A stretch of DNA of 25,801 nt from JBOGDS01 sp050743075 (lineage in GTDB: Bacteria; Actinomycetota; Actinomycetes; Jiangellales; Jiangellaceae), in NCBI GenBank assembly GCA_050743075.1, contig JBOGDS010000050.1, forward strand, positions 1 through 25,801, in the 5' to 3' direction. The notes beneath the pieces were generated by a model that saw only the letters and a list, made by a program, of their open reading frames with translations, did no database searches and was not told the origin of the DNA. Shown piece after piece: positions 1 to 8,325 of this stretch (positions are counted from its first letter, which is position 1; each line of letters starts with the position of its first letter). The translations under genes were made by a program, and so were the position numbers.

Positions 1-356
1 AGTCCACTATCACGCCACAAGTCGTGTGTCTACAGAGTTCGGGAATCCGGGGACCGGCCCAACCCTGTGACCAGTACAAACGGGTCTGCAACAAGCCCAA
101 TCTGCCTACATTCTGCGGAACTCAGGTTCATGGTCGTGGTTCCTTTACGCGCGCGCCTTCGCAGATCGTGCGTGGCGGGAGAGACGCACGGGATGCCGTG
201 CCATCACTGTACTGCCCGTTCGGTGATGTCGCCAAACGGAACGTAACCAACGCCACACCGGGGTGACGGCGCGTTGGGCCGGTGCGCCACCGGCGGTGCG
301 TGCGGCACAATCGACCGCCTGTACCCACAGCCGCCTCAATGGGGTGCTGACCTCGG
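1..356. other. Intergenic region upstream of the broken LuxR gene
   Basis: No reading frame here looks like a protein: the longest frames are low-complexity, mutually overlapping and have no ribosome site or family resemblance. The first ~130 bases are less GC-rich than the genes that follow. The only structure noted is a short perfect inverted repeat at 278-294 (separate entry). I see no tRNA and no copy of the GGGTAG dyad found before the hydrolase and ester cyclase. Confidence 0.5.
278..294. promoter_or_regulatory. Short palindrome upstream of the LuxR gene
   Basis: GCCGGTG-CGC-CACCGGC is a perfect 7-bp inverted repeat with a 3-nt centre, about 60 bp before the GTG start at 357. It could be an operator or a small hairpin in the leader; in DNA this rich in GC a 7-bp repeat may also be chance. 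Confidence 0.25.
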
Positions 357-1995
357 GTGGACACCGTCGACGATCTTGAGCGCGGCCGCGACGCCTACCG
401 GCGGCGCGCGTGGTTGGACGCGTTCAAGCTGCTGGCTCTTGCCGACGAGGCCGTCGGGCTGGCCGCCGAGGATCTCGAGCCGCTGGCGACGGCGGCGACC
501 CTGGTCGGTCGCGGCGAGGACGGTGTGCGCGCGCTGGAGCGAGCCCACCACGTGTACCTGGACGCCGGTGACGCTGTCGGTGCCGCTCGTTGCGCGGGCT
601 GGATCGGCTTCTTCCTCGCGGACATGGGGGAGCTGGCTCGTGCGAGCGGCTGGTTCGGGCGGGCCCAGCGGCTCCTCGACCGCGCGGAGCGGGACTGCGT
701 CGAGCGCGGCTACCTGCTGGTACCCGTCCTGATGGGGCTCGTGGAGTCTGGTGACTGGGAAGCGCTCGACGCCACCGCGGGCGGCGTCCTGGACATCGGC
801 GAGCGTTTCGCTGACGTCGACCTCGTCGCGACCGCCCTGCTGTTCCGGGGCAACGCGCTGATCCGGACGCAGCGGGTGCCGGAGGGTCTCGCGCTGCTCG
901 ACGAGGCGATGGTCGCCGTGGCGGCAGGGGAGCTGTCCTCGCCGTTGATCACCGGCCTGGTGTACTGCGGAGTGATCGACACCTGCGGTGAGCTGTACGA
1001 GCTGCGGCGTGCCACCGAGTGGACAGCGGCCCCTGACCCGGTGGTGTGACGAGCAGCCCGACATGGTCAACTTCACCGGCTAGTGCCTCGTCCACCGTGC
1101 CGAGATCATGCAGCTGCACGGGGCGTGGCAGGAAGCACTCGCCGAGGCACAGCGCGCCGCCGAGCGGTTCGCGCGCAGCACAGACAAGCACGCCGCGGCG
1201 TCGGCGTTCTACCTGCAGGGGGAGGTCCATCGCCTGCTGGGCCGCCCCGCCGAGGCCGAGGACGCCTACCGGCTTGCCAGCCAATGGGGCTGGGAACCGC
1301 AGCCGGGTCTCGCTCTGCTGTGGCTAGCCCAGGGCCGGGCTGACTCCGCCGTGGCGGCGATCCGCCGGGTGCTCAGCGCGACCCCCGGTCGCCTCGAGCG
1401 CGCCAGGCTGTTGCCCGCCTACATCGAGATCATGCGGGCGTTGGGCGACGGCGGGTCGGCGCGGGAAGGGTGTTCCGAGCTGGGTGAGGTGGCGGAGGAG
1501 TTCGGCGGGACGATGCTGGCCGCGATGGCCGCACACCAGCGCGGAGCGGTCGAGCTCGCCGAGGGCGACGCCGCCGCAGCCCTGCAGGCGTTGCAGCAGG
1601 CCCGCCGGCTGTGGCAGGAGATCGACGCTCCGTACGAGGTCGCGCGCACCCCGGTGGTGCTCGGGTTGGCCTGCCGGGTACTCGGTGACCACGACGGAGC
1701 CGCGTGGGAGTTCGACGCCGCCCGCAAGGCGTTCGCCGGGCTCGAGGCGGCTCCGGACCTCGCGCGCCTCGCCACGTTCACCCGCGGCGCCCCGGCAACG
1801 ACGCACGGCCTGAGCCCGCGCGAGTTGGAGGTCCTTCGCCTGGTCGCGGCCGGGCGGTCGAACAAGGCCATCGCCGCGCAGCTCGTGCTCAGCGAACGCA
1901 CCGTCGACCGGCACGTGAGCAACATTCTCACCAAGCTCCGCGCGCCGTCCCGCGCCGCGGCCACCGGCTACGCGTACCAGCACGACCTCGTCTGA
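357..1995 (+). pseudogene. LuxR-family regulator with TPR-like repeats, broken by frameshift and stop
   Basis: The N-terminal frame (GTG 357) encodes alpha-helical TPR-like repeats and stops at 1047-1049. The C-terminal frame (to 1995) continues the repeats and ends in a LuxR/GerE helix-turn-helix, with LSPRELEVLRLVAAGRSNKA followed by LSERTVDRHVSNIL. The two halves join if one C is removed from the four-C run at 1030-1033, giving EWTAA-LTRWCDEQPDMVNFTG, the usual WC..QPD..FTG signature of this family. A second lesion follows: the next codon, 1081-1083, is TAG where family members continue as x-CLVHRAEI. Restored length is about 545 residues, normal for these regulators, which have no ATPase domain. 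The C-terminal half from ATG 1108 could make a truncated DNA-binding protein, but I see no clear ribosome site for it. It probably once controlled the downstream hydrolase, monooxygenase and cyclase genes. Confidence 0.85.
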
Positions 1996-2010
1996 ACGAG
2001 CCGCTCTGAT

Positions 2011-2069
2011 CAACACCGGGTAGAACTACCCAGCTCGGCCGGCAGCCGGAGGTTGGGTGGTTCCGCCGA
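2011..2069. promoter_or_regulatory. Repeated operator element, copy A (upstream of hydrolase)
   Basis: It contains GGGTAG-AA-CTACCC at 2018-2031, a perfect 6-bp inverted repeat around AA, followed by CAGCTCGGCCGG and a GGTTGGGTGG segment. The whole ~59-bp stretch is nearly 90% identical to 4101-4158. Its place between the LuxR gene and the hydrolase start (2134) fits an activator site for the LuxR-type protein. That assignment is inference. Confidence 0.55.
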
Positions 2070-2133
2070 CGCGGCCGCCGTCCCCGCCCGAACATGATCG
2101 CTCCGGCACACCTCGACCGACCAAGGAGTGATC

Positions 2134-3016
2134 ATGTCTGAACGCAACCGCGCCGTTCTCCGCGCGACGGGCCAGGACGGTCGCGCGCAACTCCTCGCGT
2201 CCATTCCTGCCACCGAGCGGCGCGTGCATGCGTCGGGTATTTCGACCGCGGTACTCGAGGGTGGCGAGGGATCGCCGGTCGTCCTGCTGCACGGAGCCGG
2301 TGAGTTCGCGGCCACCTGGATGCGGATCATCCCCGATCTCGTTACAACCAACCGCGTCATCGTCCCGGATCTGCCCGGTCACGGCGCGTCGGAGATTGGT
2401 GACGGCCAACTGGACACCGATCGGGTGACCGCGTGGCTCGGCGAGCTCATCGATGAGACCTGCCCGGCTCCGCCCGTCGTCGTCGGCCATTGCTCGGTGG
2501 GGCGATCGGAGCTCGGTTCGCCGTGGACCACGGCGAACGGATCAGCCGGCTGGTGCTTGTCGACTCCCTCGGACTGGGACGGTTCAGGCCGGCGCCGCGG
2601 TTCGCGCTCGCGATGGTCCGGTTCGCCGTGCGACCGACCGAGCGCTCGCTGGAGCGGATGTTCCGCGAGTGCGTGGTTGACCTCGACGGCCGCGCGGCGA
2701 GCTGGGCGAATCCTGGGTCGCGCTCGCCGGCTATGCCCTCGACTGCGCTCGCTCGCCGAACCAGCGAGCCGCCATCCGCAGCCTCATGTCCGGCTTTGGC
2801 GGACCGATCCCCGTGGTGGACCTGGCCGGGATCGCGGTTCCCACGACTCTGATCTGGGGGCGTCACGACCTCCAGGTGCGCCTCGCCGCGGCCAAAGCGG
2901 CGAGTGACCGGTACGGGTGGCCACTCCACGTGATCGACAACGCCGCCGACGACCCCTCCTTCGAGCAGCCCGAGGCGTTCGGGGCTGCGTTTCGTTCCGG
3001 GCTGGGATCCCGGTGA
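2134..3016 (+). pseudogene. Alpha/beta-fold hydrolase with two frameshifts
   Basis: ATG 2134 sits 5 nt after AAGGAG. The first frame gives VVLLHGAGEFAATW (oxyanion HG motif) and VIVPDLPGHGASE, typical of the alpha/beta hydrolase fold. It leaves the correct frame at about 2491: the elbow should read V-V-G-H-S-L-G-G, but the sequence is GGC CAT T-G CTC GGT GGG, one base short in the nucleophile codon. The protein continues as AIGARFAVDHGERISRLVLV, loses another base at about 2690-2697, and continues as GELGESWVALAGYALDC to the C-terminal IAVPTTLIWGRHDLQV and the stop at 3014-3016. Restoring both bases gives 294 residues, normal for the family. A C-terminal histidine after the IWGRHD strand is not obvious. 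The 3' end overlaps the monooxygenase start (GTGA). Substrate unknown. Confidence 0.85.
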
Positions 3017-4174
3017 CCGACTTGGGCGGCGCACCCGGCCGCCGTCGAACACGTCGAGACCGCGATCATCGGAGCTGGCCAAGCGGGTCTCGCGGTCGGG
3101 TATCACCTGGCACAGCGCGGTCGGCGATTCGTGATCTTGGAGACGAACGACCGGATCGGCGCATCATGGCGCAACCGGTGGAGCTCGCTGCGGCTGTTCA
3201 CCCCGGCTCGGTACTCGGGGCTGCCCGGCTGGGCCTTCCCCGGGGCCCGATGGTCGTACCCGACCAAGGACGAGGTGGCCGACTACCTCGAGGCATACGC
3301 GGCGCGGTTCGAGCTCCAGGTGCGAGCCGGCGTCCGCGTCGATTGCCTACTTAGGGAGGCCGATCGGTACATCCTCACGATGGGTCCGCGCCGGCTCGAG
3401 GCGGACCAGGTGGTGGTCGCATCCGGTGCGTATCACAGCCCGTTCGTCCCAGACTTCCCGTCGGAGCTCGATCCGAGCATCGTGCAGCTGCATTCGCGCG
3501 AGTGTCGAGATCCGTCCCAGCTCCGGGACGGTGGCGTGCTGGTCGTGGGGGCAGGGAACTCGGGCGCCGAGATCGCCGCCGACGTTTCGAGCACGCACCG
3601 AACCTGGATCTCCGGTCGGGACACCGGCCACCTGCCGTTCCACCCAGGGACCGTGTGGGATCGGCTGTTCACTCCGCTGATCTGGTTCATGGGCTCCCGG
3701 GTACTGACTCTGAATACGCCGATCGGGCGCAAGGTTCGACCCAAGGCGCTGTCTATGGGTCACCCCCTCGAACAGGTGCAGCCCCATGATCTCGCCGCCG
3801 CCGGCGTCCAACGCGTGCCTCGGACCGCCGGAGTCCGCGATGGCTTCCCGGTCCTGGACGACGGCCGGGTCCTGCACGTGTCCAACGTCATCTGGTGCAC
3901 GGGGTTCCGGCCCGACTTTGGGTGGATCAACCGACCGGCCTTCGACGAGACCGGCGAGCCGGTACACGACCGCGGCGTCGTGCGATCCGAACCTGGTCTC
4001 TACTTCGTCGGCCGATTCTTCCAGCATTCCCTCACCTCGTCCCTGATCGGCGGCGTCGGAGAGGACGCGGCCTACATCGCGAGACACCTCGCCACCCAGC
4101 CAACGCGGGTAGAACGACCCAGCTCGGCCGGCCGCCGGAGTTCGGGTGGTTTCGCCGAGAGTCATGATGTCTGA
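3013..4174 (+). pseudogene. Flavin-containing monooxygenase (CzcO-like), frameshifted near its start
   Basis: The open frame holds the FAD Rossmann motif TAIIGAGQAGLAVGYHL (from 3059), then RIGASWRNRWSSLRLFTP, the NADPH motif VLVVGAGNSGAEIAAD (about 3538-3585) and the C-terminal CTGFRPDF and GLYFVGRFFQ, all typical of NAD(P)H/FAD monooxygenases. That frame has no start codon before the FAD motif. The natural start is GTG 3013, overlapping the hydrolase stop, read as V-T-D-L and then A-A-H-P-A-A-V-E-H-V-E-T after removing one base from the G run at 3024-3026. The next in-frame start, GTG 3131, would lose FAD binding. Restored length is 386 residues. The last ~25 codons run through operator copy B, so the native stop may also have been lost. 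Probable role: oxidation of a small organic substrate. Confidence 0.8.
4101..4158. promoter_or_regulatory. Repeated operator element, copy B (upstream of ester cyclase)
   Basis: This is a second copy of the element at 2011-2069, with GGGTAG-AA-CGACCC at 4107-4120 (5 of 6 bp of the dyad kept). It lies inside the 3' end of the monooxygenase reading frame, 6-9 bp before the ATG pair of the ester cyclase. The two downstream genes also share the N-terminus MSE(R/Q)NRAVL. Confidence 0.5.
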
Positions 4175-4603
4175 GCAGAACCGAGCGGTCCTGGATCGCC
4201 TCAACGAGGAGGTCCTTCGGCAGGGCAACGTCGACGTGCTCGACGAGCTGCTGGCCGAGGATTTCGTGGAGCACGATCCGCCGCCAGGGTTGGCGCCCGA
4301 TCGCGACGGGTTCAAGGAGTTCGTCCGCGCCTTGCACCAGGGGTTCGCCGACCAGGTGTACACCGTCCACGAGCAGATCGCCGAGGGCGACCGGGTCGTC
4401 GAGCGGTGGACGATGGTAGCGACGCACGCCGGCCAGTGGCTGGGTATCCCGCCCACCGGCAAGCGCGTCACGCGGCCTGGTATCGACGTCAACCGCCTCG
4501 AGGATGGTCGCATCGTCGAGCACTGGACGCAGTGCGACCTGCTCGGGCTCTTCGGCCAGCTCGGCGCGTTCCCGCGGCAGAGCCCGCCGGGTCGGGGAGG
4601 TGA
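4167..4603 (+). pseudogene. SnoaL-like ester cyclase with shifted C-terminus
   Basis: From ATG 4167 (or the adjoining ATG 4164) the frame encodes a SnoaL-type polyketide-cyclase/ester-cyclase fold, with NVDVLDELLAEDFVEHDPPP, VYTVHEQIAEGDRVVERWTM, THAGQWLGIPPTGKRV and GRIVEHWTQCDLLGLFGQLG. Family members of this type end soon after GQLGA. Here the frame stays open to 5303, running antisense over the methyltransferase remnant, where its composition is not protein-like. One base lost at about 4565-4577 would move it into the frame ending ...PAEPAGSGR at TGA 4601-4603, giving a normal 145 residues. The catalytic fold is complete, so a C-terminally altered protein could still work; I list it as probably frameshifted. 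Confidence 0.6.
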
Positions 4604-4646
4604 TCGGCAGCAGGTCTTACCCGTCGCCTTCGCTGACGGCCCCGGT

Positions 4647-5200
4647 TCAGGCGGTCGCGATAATTGCCCGGTACCACGCCGGCAACGTCACCCGGCCGGA
4701 CGAGCCGGTGAACGGGACGAGCGCCTCACGCACCGCCTGCTCGACGACCGACTCTCCGGAGTGCGTGATCGCGATGGCCATCGGGCCGGCTACGAGGAAC
4801 GCTCGCAAAGCCGCGTCCACCTCCTCGAAGACGATCGGACACTCGAGCTCGTCGTCGTCGCGGGTCCGCAGTCCGGCGGCGGCCATGACCTCATCGAGCT
4901 TGCCCGGCGCCGACAGGGCGAACATCCCGCTGTGCTTCATGGCCTCCAGCACGTCCGGCGGGAAGAGCGAAACGACCGCCTGGAACACCACGGTGATGCC
5001 CGCCTCGGGTACCCGGCTCGGGACCACCGCCGCGACCAGGCCCCGCGATACGCGCCGCGCCTCGGTGAGGGCACGCACCTTGTCGTCGGCGAACTGGAAG
5101 GAGCTGACCCCGGTGACAACGTCGAAGCGGTCCTCGGGCCACGGGAGCGCCTCGAGGTCGGCCACCCGAAAGAGAACACAGCGGTGGTCGTCCCGGGAGG
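4647..5200 (-). pseudogene. SAM-dependent methyltransferase, 5'-truncated
   Basis: The minus-strand frame ending at 4647 encodes the second half of a UbiE-type class I methyltransferase: RVADLEALPWPEDRFDVVTG (motif II region), SSFQFADDKVRALTEARRV (motif III), then SGMFALSAPGKLDEVMAAAG and a C-terminal LPAWYRAIIATA. The N-terminal ~80-100 residues, including the SAM-binding GxGxG loop, are missing. Upstream of about 5195 the sequence becomes unrelated and meets the end of the amine oxidase gene at 5224. The only start in frame, ATG 5237, lies inside the amine oxidase. This looks like a deletion or rearrangement junction. It is probably the fifth member of the LuxR/hydrolase/monooxygenase/cyclase cluster. 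Confidence 0.7.
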
Positions 5201-5223
5201 CAGCCAGAGCGCGCGTCGTACCG

Positions 5224-7149
5224 TCAGCCGGGTGCACAGTGGTCGGCGTGGCTCCCCGGAACGTCGAGGGTCGGGTTGCGATCGAAGAAGCCGACCGGCC
5301 TGAGGGTGAAGCCGCAGTACTCGACCGGCATCACCGGCCAGTCCTCGGGGCGCGGGAAGTGGACGGCGCCGAACGTGTGCCACACGACGATGTCCTCGCC
5401 GTCGATCGGCCGGTCCCGGGCCACGAACTCCGGCAGGCCGGCGCCGCCAGGATGCTGGTTGATCAACTCTCCGGCTGGGTAACGCTCGGCCGGGTCGTAG
5501 CGAGTGACCCAGAGGCTCTTCGTGGCGAACGCCGCGCGACGCGCGGTGGATGAGGACTGGTCGGCCAGCAGCAACGGTTGCCCTTCGGGCCGAAGCTCGT
5601 ACGCGACCTGCTGGTCAAGGCGGTTGGTGCGGTTGGAGTTGGAAATTCGCCAGCTTCGACCGACGGACGGGTTGGTGATGCGCGCGGCCTCGGACTCGGT
5701 GTGCAGGCGGGTCGCGCGGCGGGTGAAAGCGTTGCCGTGCGGGTTGGCCGGACCACTGGGGATCGGCTCAGCGTCAAGCTCGTCGACGGCGTTCGTCGAC
5801 CCATCGACCATCATGTCGAGCCTGGCGCAGTAAAGGTGCTGGTGGTATGGCGCGCCCAGGCCGGGGGCGATCTGGTTGGCGTACCGGCTGCCCTCGCGGT
5901 AAGCCGATGTGAACACGACGCCGGTGGCCTTGACCTCGAGCTGGATTGTGCCATCCAGGTACAGGTACCAGTAGAAGCCGTAGTCGTAGACACCGACAGT
6001 GACGAAGAACGAGATGACCAGGCGACGCTGCCGCCTGGTCTCTGCTGACCCGGTGAAGATGTCAGTGTGCTTCCACAGCACGCCGAAGTCCTCTTCGTGC
6101 AGGCAGATCGCGTTGGAGATCTCGCGAGGCTGCCCGTCGCTGTCGGCGAGTACGGCGTCGAAGTAGTGGATCTCGCCGAGGCAGTCGCAGCCGTGCTCCA
6201 GGGAGTTGACCTGCTGGCCGAGGAGATACTCTCCGGCGTCGAAGTAGCTCTGCCAGAACCGGACCGGGTTGGGATCCGCGTACGGGACCACCATCTCGGC
6301 GAGCGAGGCACGGTAGATGACGGGGCGAACGCGATCGCCATCCCGAATGGAGATCTGATGAAGGACTAGACCTTCACGCGGATCGAAGCCAACGCGGAAC
6401 GTCCAGTTCTCCCACGTGACGACGTCGTCTTCGACGGTGAAGCTTGGTCCGTCCGGTTGAGTGATCTCGATCGGTCTCAGGGTCGTACGCGGTGGGCCGG
6501 TGTACGTCGGGTCATCGACGTTGGCCTCCTCGTCGGGCACTGGCATGACCTCGTGGTCGATCAGGTCGATGACGCGCCGCTCGATCAGGTCGACATAGGC
6601 GACGACGCCATCGATCGGATGAGCCCAGCAGTGGTCCTCAGGCCGGTGCTGCAGGAACGACAAGACGTGCAGGACACGCCGCCCCTGTTCACCCGGTATG
6701 CCGAAGTTGCCCGCCGACAGCGGACATGGCCGCACCAACTCGAGGTCGGTGATGCCGCGGCGGGCCATCGCCTCCCGCCACCCCTGGTCGGCTTTGACGA
6801 TCTCGTCGACGGTGATGAGCTCCTCGTCCATGATCGCCGGCTGCCCGTCGACGGCCGGATCCACATCCGAAGTCGCGTCGATCTCACTTCGGCTGAGCGA
6901 CGCCACCGCGGTCCGTGCTCCTCCGGTGGCGATGTCCAGGAGTACTGCCCGCACCCGCCGGTCAACGGGATCTCCTTCGGAGAAGTCGTGCACGGTCTGC
7001 TTGTCCGGTTCCTCCAACCCCAGGAGTGCGAACCGGGTGGTTGGGGTGAGCAGCCCGGCACGGTCGAACAGGGCGCGGGCGGCCCGGATCTCGTCAGCCG
7101 ACAGCCGTTGGAGCGGGTGCGTCACCACACTGGGCGGTGCGACGGTCAT
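5224..7149 (-). CDS. Copper amine oxidase (TPQ-type), 641 aa
   Basis: A quinoprotein that oxidises primary amines (tyramine, phenylethylamine or histamine class) to aldehyde, ammonia and H2O2. ATG 7149 is preceded by GGAGG. The length is usual for actinobacterial enzymes. Copper ligands are visible as His436 and His438 (PYHQHLY) and His597 (AVHFPRPEDWPVMP). The catalytic base is Asp304 (SYFDAGEYLLG), 84 residues before the TPQ tyrosine as in the Arthrobacter globiformis enzyme. The TPQ precursor Tyr388 lies in TVG-V-YDY-GFYWYLYLDG; the family consensus is N-Y-D/E-Y, so the normally conserved Asn is Val387 (codon at 5989-5991). Small N2/N3 domains precede the catalytic beta-sandwich. It is divergent from the GPP34 and permease genes, which suggests an amine uptake and oxidation locus. 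No signal peptide, so cytoplasmic. Confidence 0.93.
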   Translation of the reverse strand: MTVAPPSVVTHPLQRLSADEIRAARALFDRAGLLTPTTRFALLGLEEPDKQTVHDFSEGDPVDRRVRAVLLDIATGGARTAVASLSRSEIDATSDVDPAVDGQPAIMDEELITVDEIVKADQGWREAMARRGITDLELVRPCPLSAGNFGIPGEQGRRVLHVLSFLQHRPEDHCWAHPIDGVVAYVDLIERRVIDLIDHEVMPVPDEEANVDDPTYTGPPRTTLRPIEITQPDGPSFTVEDDVVTWENWTFRVGFDPREGLVLHQISIRDGDRVRPVIYRASLAEMVVPYADPNPVRFWQSYFDAGEYLLGQQVNSLEHGCDCLGEIHYFDAVLADSDGQPREISNAICLHEEDFGVLWKHTDIFTGSAETRRQRRLVISFFVTVGVYDYGFYWYLYLDGTIQLEVKATGVVFTSAYREGSRYANQIAPGLGAPYHQHLYCARLDMMVDGSTNAVDELDAEPIPSGPANPHGNAFTRRATRLHTESEAARITNPSVGRSWRISNSNRTNRLDQQVAYELRPEGQPLLLADQSSSTARRAAFATKSLWVTRYDPAERYPAGELINQHPGGAGLPEFVARDRPIDGEDIVVWHTFGAVHFPRPEDWPVMPVEYCGFTLRPVGFFDRNPTLDVPGSHADHCAPG

Positions 7150-7671
7150 CGAACCATCCTCCAGGCGCCACGGTCGGCGCAGTCTCCGGCCGGTCGGCAC
7201 CCGCGTGCCAAAGGATCAGCCGACATCCTCGATCGCTCAGGATCCCGGCTTCGACGGCGGCGCGTCAAGGCACGCAGCACCGCATGGGCGCTCACGAGAT
7301 CGCCGCCACCGCCGATCGGCTGATGGACCAGATGCGGCTACGGAGGCCCGCGCGCGGCCCTCGCCGGTGCGGCCGTCGTCGATGTTCGCGAACGTTACCC
7401 GCGAGAAGGCTTGTCTTGCACCACGCTCATCGACAAACTACCGGCGTGGATCTGATCGCAACACAGCGAGAACCGCCTCCGGTAGAGGCGGCACACAGCA
7501 CCGACATCTGTCAGCGAGCATCTCTCCCCCCACGTGACCGTGCCCTTCTCCCCCCACGTGACCGTGCCCTGCAACTGCGTGCGGCCACGTGAACGGTGGC
7601 GTGGCCGGCGAGGCTTCGATAGCCCGTCACTTTTCTGGCTTCGGCTTACGAGGGTTGGAGGTGTGGTCGTA
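7150..7671. other. Divergent intergenic region between amine oxidase and GPP34 genes
   Basis: About 520 bp without a convincing gene. It must hold the promoters for both directions. A short frame beginning ATGGGCGCTCACGAG (from about 7284) reads MGAHEIAATADRLMDQM and then becomes arginine-rich low-complexity sequence; I do not recognise it and it may be a gene scrap. The only clear structure is the tandem repeat at 7523-7570 and a third CACGTG at 7586-7591. Confidence 0.5.
7523..7570. repeat. Perfect tandem duplication of a 24-bp unit containing CACGTG
   Basis: Two identical abutting copies, 7523-7546 and 7547-7570, each reading TCT, six C, ACGTGACCG, TGCCCT. Each contains the palindrome CACGTG (7531-7536 and 7555-7560); a third CACGTG follows at 7586-7591. 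It lies about 100-150 bp before the GPP34 start. It could be an operator array for the amine locus or a short intergenic repeat family. Confidence 0.75.
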
Positions 7672-8298
7672 GTGGCACTTGCAGATGACTTCTTCTTCGT
7701 TGTCCATGACGTACAAAGCGGCAAGCTGCGTCTGCACGTGCGCGCCGCTGGCCTCGGGCTCGCGGGCGCCTTGCTGGGCGAGCTCATACTCAACGGGAAC
7801 GTGCACGTTGCGTCCGGCAGCCTGGCCATCGCGGACGGAGACCCCCCGGAAGACGATCTCGCGTATCGGATCCTCCGTCAGCTGGCAGCTGACCAGCAGA
7901 ACCGTTCGCTGCGCACGTGGCTGGCGTTCTTCGCACAGGGTGCGATCGACCGGGTGGGTGTCCGGCTCACTCGCGCCGGTCAAGTCGAGCCGAGCAAAAG
8001 CCGACGGCCTTGGGGAACGGTCGTACGCTACGTGCCGAACGACCCGAATGTAGCGGTATGGCCGGCGGATCGGCTTGAACTGCTGATCAGCCGCGGCGAT
8101 CCGTTGAACTTCTCCGACGCCATGCTCGCCGGGCTGGTGGCTGTGACCGGCCTCACCAGGCACGTGTGGTTTGACGGCGACGCCGTCACGATGCGCCATA
8201 TTGCAGCCGCGGTGGCGTCGCTTCCGATGTCATTGCGCGAGGTCCTTGCCCATACCGAGGCAGCTGTGGGTGATACGACCCTCAGCCCTCACACCTGA
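7672..8298 (+). CDS. GPP34 (GOLPH3/Vps74-like) family protein, 208 aa
   Basis: The sequence begins ALADDFFFVVHDVQSGKLRL and then has LGLAGALLGELILNGNVHV, the opening pattern of bacterial GPP34-domain proteins (LL-E-DLLLL-LDD-TG-LL...L-LAGA-L-EL-L-GRV). It continues with an AYRILRQLA helix and a C-terminal DAMLAGLVAVTGLTRHVWF. GTG 7672 is chosen because GGAGG ends 10 nt before it; GTG 7663 would lie too close, and upstream in-frame sequence is repeat-derived and arginine-rich. In eukaryotes GOLPH3 binds PI4P and recruits membrane enzymes; the bacterial role is unknown and probably involves membrane association. The permease starts 27 nt downstream on the same strand, so the two are likely co-transcribed. 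Confidence 0.85.
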   Translation: MALADDFFFVVHDVQSGKLRLHVRAAGLGLAGALLGELILNGNVHVASGSLAIADGDPPEDDLAYRILRQLAADQQNRSLRTWLAFFAQGAIDRVGVRLTRAGQVEPSKSRRPWGTVVRYVPNDPNVAVWPADRLELLISRGDPLNFSDAMLAGLVAVTGLTRHVWFDGDAVTMRHIAAAVASLPMSLREVLAHTEAAVGDTTLSPHT

Positions 8299-8325
8299 AC
8301 GCCCCCCGAGGAACAAGGAGTTCCG

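Noticed and set aside
336..1076. A 246-residue minus-strand frame opposite the LuxR gene N-terminal half
   Set aside because: Low-complexity His/Gln/Arg-rich antisense shadow; the plus strand shows the TPR-LuxR signatures across the frameshift.
2018..2031. The GGGTAG dyad as a sigma-factor promoter
   Set aside because: It is a symmetrical inverted repeat and no matching -10 element at fixed distance is seen in both copies; an operator fits better.
4603..5303. Open extension of the ester cyclase frame and a parallel frame 4504-5553
   Set aside because: Both run antisense to recognisable methyltransferase and amine oxidase sequence and show no family features; openness is a GC artefact.
6457..7323. 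Plus-strand frames opposite the copper amine oxidase
   Set aside because: Antisense shadows of a fully recognisable enzyme.
7523..7570. CRISPR-like array
   Set aside because: Only two abutting copies with no spacers and no cas genes.
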